Origin: Siphonodentalium dalli | Taxonomy: Eukaryota > Mollusca > Scaphopoda > Gadilida > Siphonodentaliidae | NCBI GenBank assembly: GCA_032622095.1 | Contig: CP136069.1 | Location: 205,894,750-205,958,749 of the forward strand | DNA: 64,000 nucleotides | Reading direction: 5' to 3' | In this document: positions 11,341 to 20,320 of the stretch, piece by piece | Layout: every line of letters starts with the position of its first letter | How positions within the stretch are numbered: the stretch's first letter is position 1 | Program-made: the position numbers and the translations under genes | The notes under the pieces: model-generated | Databases searched by the model: none | Seen by the model: the letters and a program-made list of their open reading frames with translations, nothing else | Told to the model about the DNA's origin: nothing

Positions 11341-11659
11341 CTGTTCGGGTAGCTGCATAGCAACGGTTGTTATGGACAAAAGGGTCATAAGTCTTCGTAA
11401 TTTATCCTATGTCACAACTAGACCTCAAATATGTAATTCACAACAGCTAAAGTTGAATCAAATATTGTAAACCATCCTTATATGAACATTTTATACTTTC
11501 GGGTAGTTGCCTAGCAACCGTTGCTAAGCAGGGCCAAATCTCGTTGGGGTCAATATCTGAAAATGATCAGTATGGTCCAACGAACATATGTGCCAAGTTT
11601 CATGCTTTTATCATAATTTGTGCAATTCTTACATTTTCATGCACCAAGCGCCTGGACTA
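11341..11659 (-). repeat. Right terminal inverted repeat of the 3.7-kb transposon
   Basis: Partner of the left repeat. It contains the outer GCACCAAGCGCCTGGACTA end, the inverse of the CTGATCATTTTCAGATATTG block, and the GTTGCCTAGCAAC palindrome at 11516-11528. Confidence 0.85.
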
Positions 11660-11959
11660 TATAGGTTACTCCCGTGTACCTTACTGTTGGACATCGTATA
11701 ATTGGGTTGAAAATTAGAAAACAAACAACACACCCATTCATACCCACACAAACTGTACATATACCGGCAAATAGCCACTAAACAAAGATGGCCGCCAATG
11801 TCACGTGGCCTTGGTGGGCGTGTCCACGGCGGCATTCTACAATGTATACCTATGTCTATATACATGTGAAGTTTCAACTAATTATATTAGAAACTGCTTG
11901 AGATATAATGTATTACCCATATATACCTGAAATACATGGATATATGTACAGGATGCATG
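11660..11959. other. Short gap between transposon and receptor TM7 fragment
   Basis: No gene. It contains ATGGCCGCCAATGTCACGTG (about 11788), which is similar to a motif left of the transposon. Confidence 0.4.
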
Positions 11960-12170
11960 GCACTGGGTGTACGTCTGTGGTGGTGGGTGGCAGCGAAAGA
12001 GTAACAGAATAAACTGAATCTGAATATATTCTTGTAATAACATCTGAATTCCTTACTAGTGAGCAAACACAATGGGAATGCCACGAACGACAACCAGTGT
12101 ATGATTGACAACGACATCCATGTGTTATATATGACGTCACAATCACGCGTGATTACGCACCGACTAACAC
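11960..12170 (-). pseudogene. TM7 and C-tail fragment of a seven-transmembrane receptor-like protein
   Basis: The minus strand reads SLSIIHWLSFVAFPLCLLTSKEFRCYY and then KNIFRF. A hydrophobic helix ends in a (S)KEFR-type helix-8 signature, as at the TM7/C-tail junction of rhodopsin-like receptors. A possible splice acceptor (TTTATAGTGTTAG) precedes it at about 12170. A 31-bp piece of the same sequence (GAATGCCACGAACGACAACC and the next 11 bases) recurs at 14816-14847, at the broken end of the TM5-TM6 exon. This fragment is therefore probably the displaced end of that receptor, or of a second copy. No NPxxY motif is visible, so assignment to class A is tentative. Confidence 0.45.
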
Positions 12171-12199
12171 TATAAAATTGGTGCCCTCGAGCCAGATCA

Positions 12200-12291
12200 C
12201 CATTGTTTTTATTATAGCGAATAACTATAAGTTTCGAAATATCATCGGGTGAAACATCCGCGAATCGCTTCGATTTGACACCGGCATCCAT
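12200..12291 (-). pseudogene. N-terminal fragment of a KRFA..S.DDI-type protein
   Basis: From an ATG at 12291 the minus strand reads MDAGVKSKRFADVSPDDISK followed by a KNN-containing stretch, then loses similarity. This start resembles the conserved N-terminus (RFAxVSxEDIxxLL...KNTKR) of Crypton/KCTD1-like tyrosine-recombinase-derived genes, which are common in invertebrate genomes. I recall this from family knowledge and cannot test it here. The downstream part of the same open frame belongs to the receptor TM7 fragment, so the frame is a chance chimera. Confidence 0.35.
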
Positions 12292-13339
12292 GATGTTTAC
12301 TTTGAAGAATGCGGAACTCGTCTGAATCGTGTCAATTTTGGGTTTCCGGTTTGAATGTCACGGTCAAAATACGTCATCAAATTTCGTTCGGGTGCTTCCG
12401 TGAACATGTTCGGGCTCTTTCGGTCGGAGCGGTAAACATTGAAAAAAATGGTGACCGGCAATGTTTCATGGGCGGGAAACATTGCAAATTGTAAAATCAC
12501 ACCCTATGGGAAATTAACATAGGCTTTTAATATGAGGTATAATAACATTAAATGTTTCCTCGTGGATAAACCAATACAGGTAAGTGGGTGCCTGACAATG
12601 TAACACATCTGCCCGGGTCAACGAAAATCACACCTAGCCCTCCGGAATGACAATAGCAAGTCAGAATGGAGCACTGGCTGACGGACCTTACGGCCTTTAT
12701 GTTTGTCAACATAAGTAGAGTGAAAGAAATAATGGCTTACAACCCATCCGTCATATAATTTCCTCACATAATGAAAGTGGTGCATAAATGTATAGATGTC
12801 AAAAGAAAGGGGAGGCTAGCAAGCCATATTAAAGAAGATAGATTCGAGGCTAAATATGATGGTGACCAAGGTCCCAATTTCTCGCAGACAAATTGCACCT
12901 CGTTCTGATAACATGAATTTTGATGTGGAAGCTGGATCGTAGCCCACAAAAACAAGATTTCATTTAATGCCAAAAGTAGAATTTATAAATCTTTGAAAAT
13001 TACTTCCAAATGAGTTAAAAAGATGCCAAAATGTTTTGATAAGATCATCATCAGTGGCAGATGGCTGACTATATGCCATGTTAAGCGCATGTCACATCAC
13101 GTTTCGACTTGTTACCTGCAAGACGTTGTACTAAGTCAGCTAGAATCCGGGCTTATCTAAAATACCAACAGAACATAGCTTCCAGGGGGATATGATGAGA
13201 TTGGACCCGTCCCGTGGCAGTTCACCAGTAAGAGTATAATATTAATATACTAATGGTGTCTGCCACCATACTGATCCGTTATATACAATCAACAAATAGT
13301 TGTTGCTCATATATAGTAAAAGTGCAATACTTCACATAT
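12292..13339. other. Gene-free stretch
   Basis: 12300-12500 is slightly GC-richer and could be the upstream region of the fragment starting at 12291. The remainder has only short open frames without domain support. Confidence 0.4.
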
Positions 13340-13856
13340 ATATAAGGATTAACTGTCATGTGGACTGTTTTTATGGAGATGTAACCGTGAGGTACGCGGA
13401 CATAACTTGTGTAAAACCCGAAGGGTTTTACATACAAGTTATGACCACTTACCTCACGGTTACATCTCAATAAAAATAGTCAACATGACAGTTAATCCTT
13501 ATATTTATATACATTTAGCGAAAAAGCCAATTTTGTAAATGTATTCAAATCGAAAAGTGTATCGTGACAAAAACAGCCCAAAATACCCAATAGCACCCTT
13601 GGCAAAAGTTAATAGGAACAATTTCTCTTCATATTGAAACCCGATGATGTATTAAGTCAATCCTGCGCGAGTCCAAATGCGCCCAAAACATTACGCGTTC
13701 GTCTTTCCAAACCCAATGACGTATCGATGGTGTTATGAGCTTGGTATTATGAGTCGTTGCGCATTCACCGAGAAATCAATGCAACTAGCCACGTGGGCGC
13801 CGACCAATCAGAATGCTGGATTTAGTTATGACAACATTTAGTATGTAAATATATGG
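13340..13856. mobile_element. ~515-bp element with terminal snap-back palindrome, copy 1
   Basis: The first ~165 bp form a near-perfect palindrome: GGATTAACTGTCATGTGGAC, then GATGTAACCGTGAGG, then a CATAACTTG...CAAGTTATG core, then the inverse of each. A non-palindromic body follows with CCAATAGCACCCTTGGC, TTACGCGTTCGTCTTTCC and CCACGTGGGCGCCGACCAAT, ending near GTATGTAAATATATG. The whole unit recurs inverted at 49002-49522, which defines it as an element. No coding potential; non-autonomous. Confidence 0.75.
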
Positions 13857-14813
13857 GTATGGAGTGAAGTGGGCAGATACACTCATGTAAACCGTAAATA
13901 TATAGTGGCAAATAGGTAATATATTGTATATATAATTACCAAAAGATGATATATTTAAAGAAAATTTGTCAAAGGGAATTATAATGTATATACAATTAGC
14001 AAAATGTGGTCAAGTTAACATACACGTAAGTAAGTTGATGCCACGTAAGTCGTGTTTACAATACCACTTAAAATCCAATTGAAAGTAAAAAACATGGTAT
14101 ACATTAAACATTAGGTTACTTGTTATCAGAAAATAATCACATGTGGTGACTTCCATGCAGTATACATGTTCGTGTAGCCCATACGAATGATTTTAGAACA
14201 CATATCTTCTATGCGTAACGTTCGGAGCCCAAATTAAACAGCCTACCTGGGGCTTGTTCCCGCTGATCTGAAGTGCAGACATTATGAAAAACGTCATGAC
14301 TCAAGGGCTCCGGCGTGACGTATATTCGTCCGTGACGTCACAAGCCATGTGCGTGTAAGGTCATTTAAAGGGATACATATCGAATGCGCGTTGTTACATA
14401 ATTATAGAGTTATATTATCGAACTGTTTATGTTCCATGCTTACATATGTCCGTGTATAGTGTTATAAATTAATTTAGTTTTTGTATGAGCAACTTACTGT
14501 ACTGTTGGAATGTGGATATCCATATATTTCCCAAGATGGGTTATGGTGAAAGGTCCCGAGTTACGGCCATTCTCTGAAGTTAGCGTGAGCCTTTTAAAGA
14601 GCGTTGTTATATGATATTTTATTGATTATAACCCAAAACACGCCCAGTTAATATAACTTTTGGGTTATTAACGTGACATCTGGAGGTATCTTGTTACATG
14701 CCCATGCAATTCCCCGCCCACAGTACCTGAAATAATCACCCGAACGGAAACTTACCAAATATCTAATCACTCATGCATTCCTCGTGTGAAATTTATTGTT
14801 CTTATGAATAATA
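13857..14813. other. Gene-free stretch
   Basis: AT-rich with no gene. TGACGT/TGACGTCA-like sites cluster at 14293-14341 (three in about 50 bp) but without a gene next to them. Confidence 0.35.
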
Positions 14814-15086
14814 ATTGAATGCCACGAACGACAACCATTGTATGATTACGCACTGACTAAAACCACTACATGTATCCTCATGGCAGCGTACATCATAGAA
14901 AAACACAACGGGAGAATCTATGGCAATGAAAAAGAAGACGGCGCCAATATAAGGCCACATGGGTGTGCCCATATCACGTGACATGAAATAGAACTTATAG
15001 CAGCCAACACAGATGATCATGGTTAGAACAGTCGCTCCCAAAGGTAGGAGATATCCAACGGATTGCAATATCCTCGTTTTAACGTA
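14814..15086 (-). pseudogene. Receptor-like exon with two transmembrane helices (TM5-TM6)
   Basis: The minus strand encodes SVGYLLPLGATVLTMIICVG, a helix with a central proline. It continues into CYKFYFMSRD, a loop, and WPYIGAVFFFIAIDSPVVFF, then DVRCHEDTC and the start of a third hydrophobic stretch (QWLSFVAF) that is cut short. The layout fits TM5, ICL3, TM6, ECL3 and the start of TM7 of a seven-transmembrane receptor. The upstream edge coincides with the TIR of the element at 15087-17620, and the TM7 start is duplicated at about 12100. I infer that the element split one receptor gene. In isolation, other multi-pass families are possible. Confidence 0.45.
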
Positions 15087-15639
15087 CACTCAAAACAATT
15101 CTAATAATATTACAACAGTTTCCGATGTAATATCCATGTGTATAGTCAGCACACAACATTTACAACAGTTTCTGATGTTTCTTGCGCTGGATAGATTATG
15201 TCCCTTTACGGTGGTAACGTGATTAGCCGCATGCTGCAGCCGACATTTTTGATGGAATTTATTCTACTTCCAGCTGCTTCTAGTCAGAAATTCCGGGCCG
15301 TATTCTGGTAAGTTTACTTATACATGATCGCAATTTGACATACAACTAATTTGCTCCATGACTTTCGAGTGAGCGATCAGCTAATTTATTAATATCTTGT
15401 TCAAATATGGCCGTTTTTTTGTTTCAATCAAGATTTTTCGACTTTCGAAGTAAAATATGTTAAATCAGACTAACAGGACTGGAATACCCGCCCGAAGTCG
15501 ACCCACCCACACTCAGTTGTTGAGTTACTGAACAAAAATTAGATTTAGTGACAAATTTTATCCAAATCTTATTCTGATTTAAAATTGGGAAAGTCGGAAA
15601 AATCTTGATTGATAAAAAAAACAGTGGTGTTTGGAACAA

Positions 15640-15990
15640 CTTCAACAAGATATAACAAATATATCTGCGATAAATCGCAAACATCTTTCATTCTTTGCGA
15701 TAAAATACTTTGTGATATCTTTGACTGCGATAAATCACAAAAAAATTGCGACACGTACCTTTGCGATATCCCCATGTATTTTAAGCGTTTATGACACAAA
15801 TTTCCAACAACTGTGATCAATGTTAATTTGTTTGCGAATAATGCGATTATCGCAAAGTATTTTAAATTTTAAATTTTAAATTGCAAGTGTGTTTGCGATT
15901 TTCGCGAATATGTTTGTGATGTTTGCGATTTATTTTACGAAGTATTTTGCGTTCTGTCATAAAGATTATCGCTATTTATCGAAAGTTTTG
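15640..15990. repeat. Cluster of TTTGCGAT/ATCGCAAA motifs
   Basis: At least ten occurrences of GCGAT or its complement, mostly in TTTGCGAT, TGCGATAAATCGCAAA or close variants, within about 350 bp and with irregular spacing. It is not a simple tandem repeat. Several copies form short dyads. No gene is associated. Confidence 0.6.
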
Positions 15991-16214
15991 CGATTTATCA
16001 ACATAAACAATGCACATGTATTTGTACATATTTGGAATGCGACAGGAGGGTTTTCAAAAGTTGAACCCAAATTTGGGGGGGGGGGGGTTGCTGAGCCGCC
16101 TTTTTGTCCATAGTAATTAGTATTCAATATTAAATCAATGAAAGCGCTTTGTTGGGTTTGAGTTTCTGGGTCAATAAGAATGGCTGCATAATTTAAAGGT
16201 GTTACATGTCTATG

Positions 16215-16484
16215 TATTTCTTGTTACCAAGCTGTATGACCTCAGCTCGTGACAGACATGGGTTCGAATCATATGTGGCGACATCTGCTCCAACTTTCTG
16301 CCTGAAGAAAAGTTTCCGATCATCAGTGGTTTACATATGATATGTGCAGATGGTGCATCATGACTATCTATTGTAGGTGACTAACCATAGACCACATGGT
16401 TTCCACCACCAACAAATGATCTGGCTTCATTGATATATCGCCTTAGTTGTGGAAAACGACACAAAACCCCAAATAAATAAATGT
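16215..16484 (+). mobile_element. tRNA-derived SINE-like element
   Basis: A Pol III B-box-like GGTTCGAATC lies at about 16260, preceded by a weak A-box region (about 16225). A ~200-bp body follows, ending in ACACAAAACCCCAAATAAAT. That tail style is common in lophotrochozoan SINEs (family knowledge). Its exact ends and target duplications are not clear. Confidence 0.45.
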
Positions 16485-16737
16485 GAATTACACAATACTC
16501 AATGTTGCTACTGCATCAAGCTACTTATGTCATTAATTGGCATTTGTTTCTAATGTGGAGGGTTAGATAGACTTGAGACCCTACCACATATCAATTCACA
16601 CCAGGTTCTCTGCTTCTGTAAATGTCAGATTACATTGGCCGTGTAATTTACGATTATACCGTAAATTCACATTAGATGATGTCGTAATTTGACGATAGTT
16701 TCTGATGGTCCAATTTCTGCCAACAGTTTCTGTCGTA

Positions 16738-17477
16738 CCTTACTCGTATTTAAATTCGCGAAGTACTATTGTTCGCTCAGGTTTGAATTCGCGAACTTTG
16801 AATTCGCACACCTTGCTTGGAAATGATGACAGTTTCAGATCTTAATCGTTAATGAAGATACGTGTGCATATTAAACAGCACCATTGGTGGCTTTACATCA
16901 TGTATTATTTAACATAACTCCATCATCAATGTCTCGTGAAGACGGGTGTTTATACACTCCAAATACTGAAATAGTTATAAACATAATTGAAATGAAAGCG
17001 AAAGATGTAAAACAACAAACGCGTATGGAAAACTTACATCAGGAAAAAATCTAAACTTGGTGACATAACTAACTCAGACTGTTTGGTCAGGGTATAGTGC
17101 CAGCGTTGTAAACGAGGGGGTGTGCTTTCGTGCATCTTCAGTATGCAGTATGTATTTATTACAAGTATTTCAATATCAATGATGTTGCCATGATTTGTTG
17201 CTATATAATTATGTCATTATACATATCAGTAATGGTTTTTGATGTTGGTTGCCCGCATGTAAATTCTAGTCATAGAAGGCTAGTAGTCTAATATTTGGTC
17301 CAAACTTCAGTAATGTGTATACATGTATTACGTAACTCATCAACATAATAATAGCCTTATTGTTTCCCGGTGGTTTGGTATAAACTCAGGCGTCGTACTA
17401 TTTTTCGCTCAGTTTTGAATTCACGCACCGACGGGTGCGCCAAAAATAGTACTGCGCGAATTTAAATACGAGTAAGG
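16738..17477. mobile_element. 740-bp TA-flanked TIR element nested in a larger element
   Basis: The ends are CCTTACTCGTATTTAAATTC at 16738 and its inverse ending CGAGTAAGG at 17477, about 33 bp of TIR. TA duplications lie at 16736-16737 and 17478-17479. Removing the element restores TCTGTCGTAATATTACGAT, which exists intact as a paralogous empty site at 17587-17605. That makes the insertion boundaries certain. Subterminal TTCGCTCAG/TTTGAATTC motifs occur at both ends. No coding capacity. Confidence 0.85.
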
Positions 17478-17622
17478 TAATATTACGATCATTTCGTAAA
17501 TATACGATCAAATTTGTACATGTTAGATTACGTTGATCTCGTAATTTTACGACAGTTACTGATGGTCCAATTGCTGCCAACAGTTTCTGTCGTAATATTA
17601 CGATGAAATTTGTTTGAGTGTA

Positions 17623-18245
17623 TGTCAGCCCAATAGAACAGTCGAAAGTCAGCAACATACATAGTTGTTGCTATGGAAAACGCACATGGCAACACTACAT
17701 AGAGGATCTTCACGAGGATCGTAAAACATCCCTTACGTCTTCCGTTGGTTGTGTTAATAATAAATCCGTTTCGTCTTCCGTTGGTTATGTTAATAATAAA
17801 TCCGTTTCGTCTTCCGTTGGTTGTGTTAATAATAAATCCGTTATGTCTTCCGTTGGTTATGTTAATAATAAATCCGTTATGTCTTCCGTTGGTTGTGTTA
17901 ATAATACATCCGTTATGTCTTCCGTTGGTTGTGAATAGAATTTGAAGAATATCTCTGTAAGCACCGATAATATAATCGTAAACGACACGGCGACTCCCAC
18001 AGTATCCATGATGTAATACCAAACAATAACTATGTCACATCCGGGCGTTTCTTCATCGAAGTACCCGAGGCCCCAAACAACATCCCATACCATCCATCCG
18101 ATGCCGAGATAACTAACGGCGAAGAAGTTAACCGCTGCGATGTTCACGGCTTTGCTCCGCCCACTTTTGGACATAAGTATTCCAATCAACATCGGGACGT
18201 CAAGGACGATGATAATTATGATAAGCGGGATATGAGAGAGATGTT
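17623..18245 (-). pseudogene. Receptor-like TM1-TM4 region interrupted by a minisatellite
   Basis: On the minus strand, 18245-17950 encodes three hydrophobic helices. TM1 is PLIIIIIIVLDVPMLIGILM, TM2 is NIAAVNFFAVSYLGIGWMVW, and TM3 begins after GC at DIVIVWYYIMDTVGVAVSF. TM3 ends in VLTEIFFKF. A 36-bp minisatellite occupies the next ~200 bp, where a second intracellular loop would be. Then ILYVVLPCAFSIATTMYVAD (TM4) follows in another frame. A conserved Cys at the top of TM3 fits a rhodopsin-like fold, but DRY is absent. A putative acceptor AG precedes GAATAAACATCTC. The frame change and the TE at 17620 suggest a pseudogene. An intron spanning the minisatellite (GTGCTTAC donor, phase 0) is an alternative. 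Confidence 0.45.
17730..17933. repeat. 36-bp minisatellite, about 5.6 copies, inside receptor-like coding sequence
   Basis: The unit is TCTTCCGTTGGTTRTGTTAA followed by TAATAAATCCGTTWYG. It repeats with only a few substitutions, so the expansion is recent. The period is a multiple of three, so length changes would not shift frame. On the minus strand one frame is fully open (TNGRHNGFIIN per unit). Confidence 0.85.
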
Positions 18246-18792
18246 TATTCCTTCAAATATGGAGACAATGTGATACAATATATATATACAGAAATTATCT
18301 GGTGGCATATGGTGGCATATACGCACAATACAATATAACATATTAGAAGGCTCATTTTAAGTCGGTAGTTTTACTCAGTTGAAACCCGTTCATCAAACGG
18401 TGTCAGTGCGGACACAAGGCATAATTTTCGTTTGCCATGTTTCAAAATCTGGCTACACCATGATGTGTCTTTAACTGAAACGAACAAACCAAATATTTAC
18501 ACAACACATCGACACATTATTACGAGTTTATTTCATGAAACAATTAACATGGGTAACATAGGGAGTAGATATATATATGTAGCCATGTTCATAAAACCTG
18601 TTCATTTGTCGTTAAAACTACAGCACTTTCAACTGTCATTTGTATGCACATCAATCATTTAACAAATGACGGTTCCGTAGAATAAAATAACGGAACAAAG
18701 TCCTGTAAATACACTGTTAGTTACATGCACAGTAAAATTATATAAATCATTTTAACAGTGCGCGTGCCATTATATGCATAATATTTCATCTA

Positions 18793-18793
<1 letters not shown>
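18246..18793. other. Gene-free stretch upstream of the receptor-like exon
   Basis: No recognisable exon, so the receptor's N-terminal exons, if they survive, are further to the right. CATATGGTGGCATATGGTGG at about 18305 is a small direct repeat. Confidence 0.35.

Positions 18794-18871
<78 letters not shown>
18794..18871. repeat. (TG)n(TA)n microsatellite
   Basis: About 18 bp of TG followed by about 60 bp of TA with one interruption (ATGTATATA). Confidence 0.95.
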
Positions 18872-18872
<1 letters not shown>

Positions 18873-20320
18873 GTATCCCATGGTATACCATAGTACACTG
18901 CATTAAAATTGTAGTATACTGTAATACAACTCTAGTACTAGTATACAGCAATACAGTGCGAAATACTATGCAACATTCACATGCTTCTGGGACTTTACTA
19001 TATTACATTGCGGTATCAATATAGATTATCATAATATCACCACAGTAACCACGGACTTTTATGTAACTAGTATATAGTACTATATAAGCACTTAGTAGCG
19101 AGTGTCCCTTACGAAAAGATACAATAGTATTATCATAGTAATTTTATATGGTATACGGTGCTCAGTATTACTATGATATATCATGGTAGAATACAGTATA
19201 ACTATAGTAGACTATAGTACAGCATATGTATCTGTATTCGTAGAAATTGCAGTGCAGGATACTTCCTGCTATAGACGCGCTGGTCCAGTATGAAATACTA
19301 AACGTGAATCATAATACTCCTGTGACTATTACTTTAGTTTGTTGTGCTAATACTATAATTATATAGTACTTATCCCATGGTATACCATAGTACACTACAT
19401 TATAATTATAGTATACCGGTACCATAGTACAGTACGAAATAATATGCATCAATTATATAATTTTTACTATAGTATGTTGTTGTAATTAGGTAATATTATA
19501 TTATTCCATGGTATACCATGCATAGTACAATAAAATATAACTATAGATAGTATATTGTAATATATAACCGGTGAAAATAAAACATGATACGACACGAGTG
19601 CTGTCGCGGAAGGATAGAACGAGAAGTGCTTGCGTCTCGAGTTCTATCCTTCCGCGACAGCACGAGTGTCGTATCGACAAACTCATTTACACATCGTGTC
19701 GTTCTGTGTTTATTACACGCTTCGCGTCCTAGAATCAGTGCATTAAAAATACAGACTTAGAAGGTTTATTTAGGCACATAGAGGTCGTGTTTTGTCATGT
19801 GTGATAATGCTTTTATTTTAGAGTTCCGGTTTCGTGGTTGAGGCGAACATCATGTACGTCATTTTACGTCAACGAGATGCGTATGGAACGTACGTTCCAT
19901 ACGAATTACTAAATATGAAACAGCAATAACACTGTGCTTCTGGGAACACGCGTGTACTAAATATGTTTTAGTGAATCAATGGTATATTAAAACCATGGTT
20001 ACTCTAGTAAAACCGAAGTCTTACTATAATGTTGTTGTGAGATTGATTAATTTCATCATATTTTACACCAAAAACTACAGTTACCACAAGAACTATGGTA
20101 AATCCAAACATGGTGTGCAAATACCACAGAATGCATGATAACACTATTCATAGTAAATTAAAACTATGGTTTTACTATAGTGTAGTTGTGAGTTTGACTT
20201 CTTTCACCAAAGTTTAACTACAAAAACTATAGTTTACCACAGACATTATGATAAAACCAAAACGTATATGCATACACACAACATTACTATAGTAACCATG
20301 GTTATGCAATATTTTCGAAA
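18872..20320. repeat. Low-complexity tract rich in CCATGGTATACCATAGTA-type short palindromes
   Basis: CCATGGTATACCATRGTA occurs near 18878, 19377 and 19506. Related AACCATGGTT, ACTATGGTTTTACTATAGT and ACTATAGTTTACCACAG blocks occur at 19985-20305. The whole stretch is made of short inverted blocks with TATAGTA words. No gene. Confidence 0.6.
19586..19675. repeat. 90-bp perfect-arm palindrome; part of a dispersed repeat
   Basis: The arms GATACGACACGAGTGCTGTC + GCGGAAGGATAGAAC are repeated in inverse after a 20-bp loop. The downstream text to about 19770 (GTGTTTATTACACG, CCTAGAATCAGTGCATT) recurs inverted at 46225-46400. Confidence 0.85.

Larger units (their letters stand above)
7925..11659 (-). 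mobile_element. 3.7-kb TIR DNA transposon carrying a decayed nuclease-like gene
   Basis: The two ends are long imperfect inverted repeats of about 320 bp (7925-8245 and 11341-11659), both beginning TAGTCCAGGCGCTTGGTG when read inward. Flanking bases allow a 3-bp TAT duplication or a 2-bp TA duplication; I cannot choose between them. The interior holds a single minus-strand coding region (8779-11211) broken by stops and frameshifts. The element is complete in outline and has one gene. That indicates an autonomous element that has decayed in place, not a captured host gene. I cannot place it in a named superfamily from sequence alone: no DDE/D transposase signature, helicase or RT is visible. 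Confidence 0.75.
15087..17620. mobile_element. 2.5-kb TA-flanked TIR element, host to nested insertions
   Basis: The ends are CACTCAAAACAATTCTAATA at 15087 and the inverse, ending TTTGTTTGAGTG, at 17620. The similarity extends about 40 bp through AATATTACRACAG. TA flanks both sides (15085-15086, 17621-17622). No ORF of note. Near the right end a ~150-bp module (TGATGGTCCAATTKCTGCCAACAGTTTCTGTCGTA) occurs twice. The element contains a SINE and a second, smaller TIR element. It lies between receptor-like coding segments on the minus strand. Confidence 0.6.

Noticed and set aside
11887-12291. A single 134-residue gene
   Set aside because: Its N-terminus and its TM7-like part have different origins; the open frame is a chance junction of two fragments.
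13340-13506. microRNA-type hairpin gene
   Set aside because: The arms are too long and perfect, and the palindrome is part of a repeated mobile element.
15087-15180. Long intron boundary of the receptor gene
   Set aside because: The edge coincides with the TIR and TA duplication of a mobile element, which explains the break better than a splice acceptor.
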